Assembly: GCA_045597845.1 (NCBI GenBank)
Contig: JAZLKZ010000063.1
Span: forward strand, 1 to 64,000
DNA: 64,000 nt
Direction of reading: 5' to 3'
Source of the DNA: Colimorpha sp045597845
GTDB taxonomy: Bacteria > Bacteroidota > Bacteroidia > Bacteroidales > P3
Shown here: one piece after another, positions 41,401 through 48,515 of the stretch
Layout: each line of letters begins with the position of its first letter
How positions within the stretch are numbered: the stretch's first letter is position 1
The notes under the pieces: generated by a model
What the model was told of the DNA's origin: nothing
Databases searched by the model: none
The model's input: the letters and a program-made list of their open reading frames with translations, nothing else
Program-made: the position numbers and the translations under genes

Positions 41401-42248
41401 AAAATCTGGTCAAGCAGAAGACCTATAAGTTCCAGATGCATTTCTGTGGCTACGACCCAGCAGAAACCGCTCCTCGCGATTTCCGTCAGATTGCCTATCC
41501 GCTTGTTGAGTCCGGCCTGCTGGATATGCCCGTGCTTACTACCGACCGCGACCGCTTTGACGCTCCGATGCATGTAAGCATGACTTCCAACAATCCCAAG
41601 AGCATCATTCGTTACACCCTTGATGGCTCTATTCCTAATGAGAATTCCCATCGTTATACGGCTCCAATCCTTATCGACAAGTCCACAATTGTCAAGGCAA
41701 GGGCGTTCTTGGCTGGCGCAAGCACATCGTTCACGGCGGTTAAGCGCTGTGTTTTTGACTATGTTTCCGCAGCAACCTTCCAGAACAAACCCAATACGCC
41801 CTATAACCTGAACTACCTCTATGCCTTGTTTGATGGAGAAACAGGAGATGTGGGCGATTTGTCGCGCAGCTGGATCGGTTTTTCAGGAAACGATTGTGTG
41901 GTGACCCTCAAATTGAGCAAAACCATTGACATTGACGATGTCTGCATTCGTTTTGCCCATGTGCCGGATGCATGGACGTTTGCTCCCCAAGAGGTGAAAG
42001 TGATGGTTTCGGAAGATGGAGAGAATTTTTCCGCTCCCAAGGAGGGCATTCTTGAAATCGATCCTACATCCGAGGATATGAACGCACCTCAGCTTATTTC
42101 TGTTACTGTTCCAGTAGAAAAGGATAATGTGCGCTATGTACGCATTGTCGCTAAGAATATTGGACGCGTTCCGGCATGGCATCGTGCCAAGGGTTTGCGT
42201 GCCTGGATTATGACCGATGAAATCTTTGTGAACGAGAAGGTTCAGTAG
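38436..42248 (+). CDS. GH2 beta-galactosidase-like protein lacking catalytic glutamates
   Basis: A 1270-residue exported protein (signal peptide about residues 1-21) with the LacZ domain order: sugar-binding jelly roll, immunoglobulin-like domains, TIM barrel (about 370-610), and beta-sandwich. A C-terminal CHB_HEX_C/FN3-like domain (RYTLDGSIPNENSHRYTAP) and an F5/8 type C-like domain follow. The barrel aligns with LacZ through HPSIIAWSLGDGRDNG and RPLVMLSYGSSQGND, where LacZ has LGNESGHG and LCEYAHAMGN. The acid/base Glu is replaced by Gly475, and the nucleophile Glu by Ser538. The DEANIETHG metal region reads CDANINPFS, and GGFVWDW reads GGFVNCW. The fold is kept but hydrolysis is not expected. 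A carbohydrate-binding or regulatory role is inference. Confidence 0.88.
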   Translation: MVRRVAISLLSLVFSTAVFAQDNKLGEYQKFNATEWSDRDVVEQNMMAPHVNVIPYSKENDIEKLKYAESPYYISLNGQWSVDMSNSYADPTGEFMSKNFSARSWNQYNVPDFHWRKGGKLVKSAPLKKVSDVSASGNATTIYFREFEAPKVWGEYDAYLCVQAKSACYVWINREYVGYCEDSRHLAEFSISKYLRCGKVNDIILQVVGSSTGSLMEMNACPTTNGVTDDVFIYLKSPVGVRDFAIESDYDARSGLGSFAVNYDLYNVDRKGKFYVETELWDPQGKQVEKMGKWVVFNKRSEVSTGVDCAIPQAKAWTAENPNRYTIVVRVLDEEMNVVETVGTRFGFRNVVIADGKLYVNNHPVTLRGVIYNNYATDGHLSHERMVSDLKMMKKNNVNAIRTAYGSPIDPYFYELCDEYGFYVVCDANINPFSSQKKVITTDEEFSTMFSARIRNMYERYKNHPSIIAWSLGDGRDNGICIVNAYKELKAMDKSRPVFYAGAGYAENTDVIAIQNAGMDQVRQYLSKPQKRPLVMLSYGSSQGNDFGGMEQLWRQVRENGMVQGGFVNCWNPVNFYDQTREAMCTHEGFVTDNGNKPYLSELKGLYRPFNVEFVKQSPDDVEFIITNLLDFSNLDDYRVEYAIYSNLKPRIIEGDVTMALNPGEAKNFKLKVPALTLYAGEELFIRFTMRPRKSTNVLSKFDELGVVEFQLPTKSVLKTNYNIFDKTPMSITADTLVDESGSRISKIHVGNDVVKVDFDLQQGGITSYTYRGEQMISSLVDLSFWRQPSANDSVDKNAFRMWKSASLDNLHREVLDVSYYNKKDKSAVQVDVMLRYSDMSGAPIFDVKQTYAILHSGDVIFDNEVMTSERVTTLPRIGLTLPITSVFDSVDWFGSREECYSDRYQDAHVGNNRKALSKMAPSYGANREGGNRSEVRYMALENAHNGLYIDMLDTLFNFSLANDQKHLHVDYKMSGVGAAASGNPLQPENLVKQKTYKFQMHFCGYDPAETAPRDFRQIAYPLVESGLLDMPVLTTDRDRFDAPMHVSMTSNNPKSIIRYTLDGSIPNENSHRYTAPILIDKSTIVKARAFLAGASTSFTAVKRCVFDYVSAATFQNKPNTPYNLNYLYALFDGETGDVGDLSRSWIGFSGNDCVVTLKLSKTIDIDDVCIRFAHVPDAWTFAPQEVKVMVSEDGENFSAPKEGILEIDPTSEDMNAPQLISVTVPVEKDNVRYVRIVAKNIGRVPAWHRAKGLRAWIMTDEIFVNEKVQ

Positions 42249-42253
42249 CACGG

Positions 42254-42973
42254 ATGACCGACGATTTCTATTCTCGAACAGCGTTGTTGCTGCGACCCGA
42301 AGGGGTGCAGCGGTTGCGAGACGCCCATGTGCTTGTTGTTGGCTTGGGCGGCGTCGGCGGCTACGCCGCCGAGCAACTTTGTCGCGCAGGCGTGGGACGG
42401 TTGACTTTGGTGGATGCCGACAAGGTTTCGGAAAGCAACATCAACCGACAGATTATCGCCCTCCGTTCCACGGTTGGCAAGTCCAAGGTGGCTCTTTTCA
42501 AACAACGTATGGCGGATATTAATCCCGACTGCATTGTTGATGCGAGAGAGACGTTTCTGCGGGATGAGGAGATGATTTCTTTGCTGCAGGAACAACATTA
42601 CGACTACGTTGTGGATGCCATCGATACGCTTTCTCCCAAGGTATTTCTCCTTTATCATTGTGTCTTGATGGGCTTGCCCGTAGTCAGTTCTATGGGAAGT
42701 GCGGGTAAGGTGGACGCTACGGCTTTGCATGTAACCGACATCTCTAAGAGCCATACTTGTCCGTTGGCTGCCATGGTGCGCAAACGTCTCCATCGTATGG
42801 GCGTCACCGAAGGCATCGATGTCGTCTTTTCTACAGAAAAAGTGGCGGAGCATGCCATGGTAGAGGAAATCTCCGAAAACAAACGTACTACAATAGGTAC
42901 AATATCATATATGCCTCCGATGTTCGGCTGTTGCTGCGCCTCGGTGGTTGTCAGAAAATTATCGGGAAATTGA
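42254..42973 (+). CDS. tcdA: tRNA threonylcarbamoyladenosine dehydratase
   Basis: A 239-residue ThiF/E1-like enzyme that uses ATP to cyclise threonylcarbamoyladenosine at position 37 of tRNAs. The nucleotide site is GLGGVGGYAAEQLCRAGVG with LVDADKVSESNINRQ following; a C-terminal set of Cys (FGCCCAS) is also present. The family's length and end fit TcdA (YgdL) rather than MoeB or ThiF. It starts five bases after the GH2-like gene's stop, so the two may be cotranscribed, although their roles do not look connected. Confidence 0.92.
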   Translation: MTDDFYSRTALLLRPEGVQRLRDAHVLVVGLGGVGGYAAEQLCRAGVGRLTLVDADKVSESNINRQIIALRSTVGKSKVALFKQRMADINPDCIVDARETFLRDEEMISLLQEQHYDYVVDAIDTLSPKVFLLYHCVLMGLPVVSSMGSAGKVDATALHVTDISKSHTCPLAAMVRKRLHRMGVTEGIDVVFSTEKVAEHAMVEEISENKRTTIGTISYMPPMFGCCCASVVVRKLSGN

Positions 42974-42990
42974 AAAATGATTGATTAAAA

Positions 42991-44013
42991 ATGAAAAGTA
43001 GCAATCGCCCATTCTCCATTCGTTATTTACTATTCGCCTTTCTCCTCCTTCCGTTGTTGACTTCTTGCGAAGTTGAATTTTCGCCCAACGCAGAGTGGAA
43101 GGATGTTCCTGCCGTATATTGTGTGTTGGATCAGGATTCTTCAATTACATACGTCAGGGTGCAGAAATGTTTTCTGAGTGAGGACGATTTCCGCCAATAT
43201 ACTACGGTGATGGATTCCATCAACTATCCGCTTGGATCGGTCGAGGTTCATATAAATGTATGGCAAGACAAAAAAAGCATGGAGCAAAGTGGCACGCCGA
43301 TTCGGGTTATGGATTTTGAAGATACCTTGTTGGTAAAGGATACGGGTGAGTTCGCCAGCGCGAAAGGGCAGCATGTGTTCAAACACAACACGCAAAATGG
43401 CGACTTTAATACCGACTACTATTATGAGTTGATTGTGACCAATGTGGCTACGGGTGAACGTATGGCGCGGGCTGTTACGCAGTTGGTGGGCAATTCGGTA
43501 GCCAACTGGTTGGAAAATCCCAGCCCCAATTCCCTTGGAAAGAGTTTCTCCTTTTCCCACAACCGCAAATGCACGTTTACATGGAAAGCCTTTGATCGAG
43601 GACGCCTTTATCAACCTATCGTGACATTTTTCTATCGTCACCGCTTTGAGGACCAGACGGTTCTCTATCCAGTAGATATCCGATGCCAGCAAACGCGAAA
43701 CTTGACGGTGGATTTGCAGCAAGGCACATTCCTCAACGCCGTGAAAGATGCGTTGGAGGGCGACACCTGCAAAAAGAATTTCTACGACACAGTGCGAGTG
43801 TCGATGAATATCTGCAATGAAGAACTGTATGCCTATATGGCTTCGACCAGCAGTATCTCGCAGACACAGCAGCTCTATTCCAACATCGAAGGCGGAGTGG
43901 GCGTTTTTGGTGCCCGTCGTACACGCGTATGTGTATGGGTTCCAGCCGACAAGTCGGATGTGGGGCCATCTGGATTGCATTTCATCCTCAGGGAACTCAA
44001 CGTGGGATTCTAG
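42991..44013 (+). CDS. DUF4249-like lipoprotein
   Basis: A 340-residue lipoprotein: signal peptide with lipobox LLTSC followed by EVEF. The mature part begins with a VPAVYCVLDQDSSITYVRVQ strand pattern and ends with QQLYSNIEGGVGVFGARR, both like DUF4249 proteins, which often accompany outer-membrane receptors in Bacteroidota. No TonB-dependent receptor gene is next to it here. It follows tcdA by 17 bases. The family call is by pattern. Confidence 0.72.
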   Translation: MKSSNRPFSIRYLLFAFLLLPLLTSCEVEFSPNAEWKDVPAVYCVLDQDSSITYVRVQKCFLSEDDFRQYTTVMDSINYPLGSVEVHINVWQDKKSMEQSGTPIRVMDFEDTLLVKDTGEFASAKGQHVFKHNTQNGDFNTDYYYELIVTNVATGERMARAVTQLVGNSVANWLENPSPNSLGKSFSFSHNRKCTFTWKAFDRGRLYQPIVTFFYRHRFEDQTVLYPVDIRCQQTRNLTVDLQQGTFLNAVKDALEGDTCKKNFYDTVRVSMNICNEELYAYMASTSSISQTQQLYSNIEGGVGVFGARRTRVCVWVPADKSDVGPSGLHFILRELNVGF

Positions 44014-44177
44014 AAACCATTCAAGTCGGTTGGCATTGTTTCAGGTGTGGCATTTAAACGCAGAGTGGGTTTGTTGTTAGGCCGGTTTTAGGATCACGGT
44101 TGGCCATTTGCAGTCAGCAATTATCATTTTTCTGTCGTACATTTGCTATTTACTAGTTAATATTCACTAAATTTTCG

Positions 44178-44185
44178 TATCTTTG
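44178..44185 (+). promoter_or_regulatory. -7 promoter element of the trigger factor gene
   Basis: TATCTTTG matches the -7 box 53 bases before the start codon. The gap 44014-44177 shows no other feature. Confidence 0.65.
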
Positions 44186-44237
44186 CAAATTCTATTTTAA
44201 ATAATATTTATAACAATCAATAAATTAAGCATTAGAA

Positions 44238-45593
44238 ATGAATGTAACAAGAGAAAGTTTGAGCGATTTGGACCTCCGTATCAAGGTGGAAGTGTCTGAA
44301 AACGACTATGCAGAGAAGGTTGCCAAACAACTGAAGAACTATCGCCAGAAGGTTGCAGTGCCCGGTTTCCGTAAGGGTATGGCTCCCATGGGTCTTATTC
44401 AGCGCATGTACAAGCCTTCCGTAGTGGCCGACGAAGTGCAGAACGTTTTGGGCGAAGCCCTTTACAAATATATCGACGACGAGAAACTCGAAATCATCGG
44501 AAGCCCCCTTTCCAACGAAGAAATGACAGGCACTCCCGATTTTGAGAAAGGCACCGATTTTACATTCTATTTCGACGCAGCGCTTGCTCCCAAGGTGGAT
44601 ATCGATTGGAGCAAAGTTGACGCAAAACTTGCGCAAATTAAGATCTCCGCCAAGGATGTTGACAAACAGATTGACAGCATGACCAAGCGCTTTGGCAAGT
44701 TCGAGACCCCCGAAACCATCGGCGAAAACGACTTCGTTTATGGCAAGGTCGTCGAGCTCGACAAGAACGGTGCAGCCAAAGAGGGCGGTGTTAGCACTTT
44801 CACCTCTTTCGAACTCCCTACCATCAAGGACGAGGAAATCCGTGCCCAGTTCATCGGCAAGAAGGCTGAGGAAAAGGTCGTCATCAACGCCGGCAAGGCT
44901 TTCACCGCCGCCGACATCGAGAAGAATTTCCACCTCGACGCAGCAGCCGCCAAGAAATTCAAATCCGATATTGAAGTCTCCATCAGTGGTTGCTCCCGCA
45001 TCACTCCTCATGAGATGAACGAGGAATTCTTCGAGCAGGTTTATCCTGGCGAAGGCATTAAGGACGCTGACAAATTCCGCAAGGCTGTCCAGAAGGGCAT
45101 CGAGAAGGCCAACGCGGAGCAGTGTGAAATCCTCTATGTAAACCAGGTTCGCAAGGCATTGTTGGACAACTTCTCCGCTCAGATGCCCGAGGCTTTCCTC
45201 AAACGTTGGATTGCTTCCCGCGGCGACAAGGACGTTACTCCCGAATCTGTTGAAAACGAATGGGCAGACAAATATGTTCCTTCCTTGAAGTGGGAGCTTA
45301 TCGACGGCGCTCTCAACAAGTTGAGCCCCATCGAACCTACCAACAACGAGGTTGTTGACTATATCAAGGACATTCTTAAGAAGAACGATCAGCCCGTTGA
45401 AGGCGAGACCGACAAAGAGAAAGATGACCGTATCGAGAAGGCTGCCCGCACCATCGCTGCCGACCGCCAGAACGTACAGCAGATCATCGACAAACTCTAT
45501 GTTGAGAAGACCGCCAAGTTGTTCAAAGAACAGCTCAAACCCGAAGTCGAGAAGATTTCCGTGAAGGAGTTCGAAGAACGCTGCAAGGCTTAA
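44238..45593 (+). CDS. tig: trigger factor
   Basis: A 451-residue ribosome-bound chaperone. The N-terminal ribosome-binding domain contains the signature VPGFRKGMAP (residues about 40-50). A middle PPIase-like domain is present though diverged, and the C-terminal helical arms are rich in Lys and Glu. The layout is that of Bacteroidota trigger factors. It has its own promoter and ends with a strong terminator, so it is transcribed alone. Confidence 0.94.
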   Translation: MNVTRESLSDLDLRIKVEVSENDYAEKVAKQLKNYRQKVAVPGFRKGMAPMGLIQRMYKPSVVADEVQNVLGEALYKYIDDEKLEIIGSPLSNEEMTGTPDFEKGTDFTFYFDAALAPKVDIDWSKVDAKLAQIKISAKDVDKQIDSMTKRFGKFETPETIGENDFVYGKVVELDKNGAAKEGGVSTFTSFELPTIKDEEIRAQFIGKKAEEKVVINAGKAFTAADIEKNFHLDAAAAKKFKSDIEVSISGCSRITPHEMNEEFFEQVYPGEGIKDADKFRKAVQKGIEKANAEQCEILYVNQVRKALLDNFSAQMPEAFLKRWIASRGDKDVTPESVENEWADKYVPSLKWELIDGALNKLSPIEPTNNEVVDYIKDILKKNDQPVEGETDKEKDDRIEKAARTIAADRQNVQQIIDKLYVEKTAKLFKEQLKPEVEKISVKEFEERCKA

Positions 45594-45617
45594 TTTCAAT
45601 TTATTAATACATATTTG

Positions 45618-45652
45618 CGAGGGTGCCATTTCTGATGACACCCTCGTTTGTT
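45618..45652 (+). terminator. terminator after tig
   Basis: CGAGGGTG and CACCCTCG form an 8-bp stem with an inner CAT/ATG pairing, followed by TTTGTT. It lies 24 bases after the trigger factor stop. Confidence 0.8.
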
Positions 45653-45669
45653 AGCCACTTTAATTTCCC

Positions 45670-46212
45670 ATGCTATCATTTGAAGAAAAGATAAAACAAT
45701 CACTTTACCAATTATTGCTGCAACGTGGCGAAGTGGACGAACGACTTCCCGAGGCTGTTGATATCGAACAACTCTGGCCTAAGTTGGGCGAGGCTTATAT
45801 CCCCGACGGCATTCGTGAATTCGAGCGGTATCCTACAGTCAGTTTAGGTTGGATGATGTATGTGGGAATGGCTGTCGCTGCCTTCTGGGACGAGGATTGG
45901 GTGTTCTATGGTCAGTTTGACAACCTCTATTGTTTTATGCGCGACAAAGGTGGCTACGACTTGATGGATGAATTTATCCGAGGTTCGGTGCTGAAATTGA
46001 AACAACCCGAATATGACGCTACTGAATCTTTGGTCCAGGATTGTGCTGAATTGGTACACAACCTATTGAGACATGAGGGATTTGAACCAGGAACAGAGGC
46101 CGCTTTTCGTGGTTATGTTGCCTGTTTGCATCAGTTGTATCTGATGGGAGCTGCTGTCCAACTGCGTCGTATGGGTTATCACATGTGCAAAATGCAGTCT
46201 TGTTTGAATTAA
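45670..46212 (+). CDS. conserved-looking hypothetical protein
   Basis: A 180-residue soluble protein with no signal peptide. It is rich in Trp and Tyr, with a central segment TVSLGWMMYVGMAVAAFWDEDW that is hydrophobic but interrupted by charges, and a helical C-terminus ending in two nearby Cys (HMCKMQSC). I recognise no family. It starts 18 bases after the terminator of tig and has no clear promoter, so it may depend on read-through. The 265-base gap after it has only the inverted repeat listed below. Confidence 0.6.
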   Translation: MLSFEEKIKQSLYQLLLQRGEVDERLPEAVDIEQLWPKLGEAYIPDGIREFERYPTVSLGWMMYVGMAVAAFWDEDWVFYGQFDNLYCFMRDKGGYDLMDEFIRGSVLKLKQPEYDATESLVQDCAELVHNLLRHEGFEPGTEAAFRGYVACLHQLYLMGAAVQLRRMGYHMCKMQSCLN

Positions 46213-46304
46213 TGAATCAAGAATCTGGGACATGTGAATTATATTTGTCCGTGTGAAATATATGATTTTTATGTGATTTTGCGCTGAATTTCTAAAGGCA
46301 ACCT

Positions 46305-46331
46305 CAAAAATTGGTTTTCGAACAATTTTTG
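46305..46331. repeat. perfect 9-bp inverted repeat in a gene gap
   Basis: CAAAAATTG and CAATTTTTG flank a 9-base loop that includes TTCGAA. There is no T-run in either direction and it lies about 95 bases from the nearest gene, so it may be a protein site or a degenerate terminator. The rest of 46213-46478 holds nothing that I can support. Confidence 0.4.
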
Positions 46332-46478
46332 ATTATGGGCAAGTAGATTCCAACTTTGAATGAGGGCGCAATGCTGTGGGTATTGTAACCGAGTGAAAGA
46401 TACCGTATAGAATCGAAAAGCGTGAAAAAGTAATTATCGGTCATCATCCATTTTTTACGTCGCATTTTTAGCGGTTAC

Positions 46479-46823
46479 CTAAAGTGCAACCCTATCTTTC
46501 TTGGGAAGTTTCTTGTTGGTCTCTTGGTAGGCGTGCTGGATAAGCTCTTGAATGAGGTTGTTGTTGGTGACTTGGTCCAGGTGTATCTGGTTCCAGTATT
46601 TCTTGTTCCAATGGTGCGCAGGCTCGATGCCGCTGTGGTTCTCCCGTAGATCCAGAGCCTTCTCCTCATCGCATTTCAGCACCACCAGCTGCGGCTTGTC
46701 TAAGATGATGGCGGCGAAGATTTTTCCTTTCAGTCGGAACACCAGCACCGTCTCGTCGAAGGGCATGTCCTCTGTGGCGAACGGCAGACCGAGGCAATAC
46801 GCGCGAAAATCTTCGATATTCAT
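46479..46823 (-). CDS. MmcQ/YjbR family protein
   Basis: A 114-residue protein of the MmcQ/YjbR family, a small fold often described as DNA-binding (CyaY-like). The conserved blocks are FRAYCLGLPFATEDMPFDE, VFRLKGKIFA, LKCDEEKALDLRE and HHWNKKYWNQIHL. The length is normal. The role in cells is not established. It follows the YkvA gene on the same strand by 29 bases, so the two probably form an operon. Confidence 0.88.
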   Translation of the reverse strand: MNIEDFRAYCLGLPFATEDMPFDETVLVFRLKGKIFAAIILDKPQLVVLKCDEEKALDLRENHSGIEPAHHWNKKYWNQIHLDQVTNNNLIQELIQHAYQETNKKLPKKDRVAL

Positions 46824-46852
46824 GGTTCGATAGGGTTGATAAAATCAAAGGT

Positions 46853-47281
46853 TCAACATTCTGGGGCTTCGTTGCCGAACCAGCTGTTGAGTGTGGCATC
46901 CACCTTGGCGTTGATTTCGGGTGTGATTTTGTCCGACACCTTCTTATAGACCACTGCGGCTGCCGATAGGTCGTCGAGGAGACCTAAGAAACGGAACACC
47001 GAGCGAGGAATCAAGTCGGCGGGGCTGATGATATAGACCAGACATGCGAGGATGAGCGCCTTGTCGGTAGTGCTGGTGTTCTTGTCAACCAGCACGTAAT
47101 AGAGTTGCAGCAAAGGCTTGGTGGCGAAGCGGCCACCTTTGACGGAGAATTTCTTGATCCATTCCCAAGCCTTGTCGGAATACTGCTTCCAATCGGCATC
47201 GCGCAGTTTGACAACCAATTTCCCAATGGGTTTTCCCGTCAGCGTATAGACGAGGAGCAAGATGCAAAGTGTGATGATCAT
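46853..47281 (-). CDS. YkvA family (DUF1232) membrane-associated protein
   Basis: A 142-residue protein with an N-terminal hydrophobic helix (residues 1-16) and a DUF1232 domain: LILACLVYIISPADLIPRSV, then LGLLDDLSAAAVVYKKV. The SPxDLIP motif and following DD are the family signature. Its function is unknown; it is probably attached to the inner membrane. It lies upstream of the MmcQ-like gene. Confidence 0.85.
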   Translation of the reverse strand: MIITLCILLLVYTLTGKPIGKLVVKLRDADWKQYSDKAWEWIKKFSVKGGRFATKPLLQLYYVLVDKNTSTTDKALILACLVYIISPADLIPRSVFRFLGLLDDLSAAAVVYKKVSDKITPEINAKVDATLNSWFGNEAPEC

Positions 47282-47645
47282 GGTTTTTAGTTTTTCAGGT
47301 TATATAGTAATAACGTGAAAAAGAGGAATATAATTTGTCTGAGTTTGTTAAAAAAGGTTATCGGTTTTTGAAGTTGCTTATGCGGAAGGATTTAGATTCT
47401 TGAATTTTCAATGATTTCAAAGAATGGAATTTTCCAGGTATAGTGGCGCAGGTTGATGTATGGATTACCTTACTATCAAATTGTTGATTGGTCCCATTGG
47501 ACCGAAATAAGAATGAGATGAATATTTGGCTTGTTTCTTCAATTATGCATCAGAGAATGTCACTATTTTTTTGTATATTTGCAATTTTGTATGTGCCTGT
47601 GATAATGGGTGCATCTGATTGTGTAATAATATACTGAAAGAATAT
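47282..47645. other. 364-base gap, promoter near its end
   Basis: No gene or RNA is visible. TATATTTG at 47574-47581 is a probable -7 box for the ZIP transporter gene. A short GGTCC-CATT-GGACC palindrome lies near 47493 without further support. The left part should hold the promoter of the YkvA gene, but no clear box is seen. Confidence 0.45.
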
Positions 47646-48428
47646 ATGATTGGGACTAATGTATGGTTGTCGTATGCGCTGATTGTGTTGGGCGTATTGG
47701 TGTGGGTGTTGTTGATGCCGAGACGTAGGGAGGTGCCGCATCACGTGATGGAATATGTCACTGTTTTTGGTGGCGCTTTCCTTTTTGCCAGCTGCTTCAT
47801 CAACTTGGTGCCTCACATGTTTTTGGGTGAGGGCGAATACCGTTGGGTGACACCGAACCTGCATTTCAAGGTGGCTGCCGCCGTTATGGTCGGTTTTCTG
47901 ATTCAGCTGGTGCTCGAACATATCACCAAAGGCGCTGAGCATGGACACAATCACTGCCACAGTTGTGAGGAACATGACCACCACAATCAAATCCATCCCA
48001 TCTGGGGCTTGATGATTGGCCTCTCCATCCATTCGTTTTTGGAAGGTATGCCCTTGGTGGATTTGGATGGCGACGTGCATCAGGGTTTGCTGTATGGCAT
48101 TGTGTTGCACAATATTCCTATCGCTTTGGTGATGATTTCGCTCTTCCTGAATAACCGCTATGGCTTTTGGAAGTCGTTTGGGCTGTTGCTCATCTTTGCC
48201 GTAATGACACCGCTGGGCTCGTTGTGCAACTTGTTGCTCATTCCAGAGAACGAGATGTTGCAGGGTCTGATTATGGGCGTTGTGGTGGGTATCTTGCTCC
48301 ACGTCTCTGTGAGCATCCTCTTCGACCACGACCACAACAAGTTCTCCTGGGCCAAGCTGTCGCTGATTTTGGCTGCTTTCGTTGCCGCCTATTTCACTCC
48401 TGGCTGTCCGGAAATCTATCCGATGTGA
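47646..48428 (+). CDS. ZIP family metal transporter
   Basis: A 260-residue inner-membrane transporter for zinc or other divalent metals. It has about eight hydrophobic helices, a His-rich loop (HGHNHCHSCEEHDHHNQIH) and the metal-path motifs HSFLEGMP and HNIPIALVM on adjacent helices. These are the HSxxEG and HNxPEG signatures, the second with Ile for Glu. The frame is open to 47619, but ATG 47646 gives a normal hydrophobic start. It appears to be a single-gene unit. Confidence 0.9.
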   Translation: MIGTNVWLSYALIVLGVLVWVLLMPRRREVPHHVMEYVTVFGGAFLFASCFINLVPHMFLGEGEYRWVTPNLHFKVAAAVMVGFLIQLVLEHITKGAEHGHNHCHSCEEHDHHNQIHPIWGLMIGLSIHSFLEGMPLVDLDGDVHQGLLYGIVLHNIPIALVMISLFLNNRYGFWKSFGLLLIFAVMTPLGSLCNLLLIPENEMLQGLIMGVVVGILLHVSVSILFDHDHNKFSWAKLSLILAAFVAAYFTPGCPEIYPM

Positions 48429-48478
48429 TATGTGACGTGTGATCTGTAATCAGTGACCAGTGATTAGGTTTTACATTC

Positions 48479-48505
48479 TCAATTTTCAATTTTCAATTTT
48501 CAATT
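48479..48505 (+). repeat. short tandem repeat, unit CAATTTT
   Basis: Three to four copies of a 7-base unit (CAATTTT) lie just before the glycosyltransferase gene. Similar TCTCAATT words occur in other gaps of the window. It could change length by slippage; an effect on expression is inference. Confidence 0.6.
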
Positions 48506-48515
48506 AAACTAAGCG

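Noticed and set aside
44232..45641. 469-residue open frame on the minus strand, opposite trigger factor
   Set aside because: Shadow of tig; the sequence shows no family features and spans the tig stop only by chance.
47487..47506. GGTCC-CATT-GGACC palindrome in a gene gap
   Set aside because: Only a 5-bp stem, no T-run, and no link to a gene start; likely chance.
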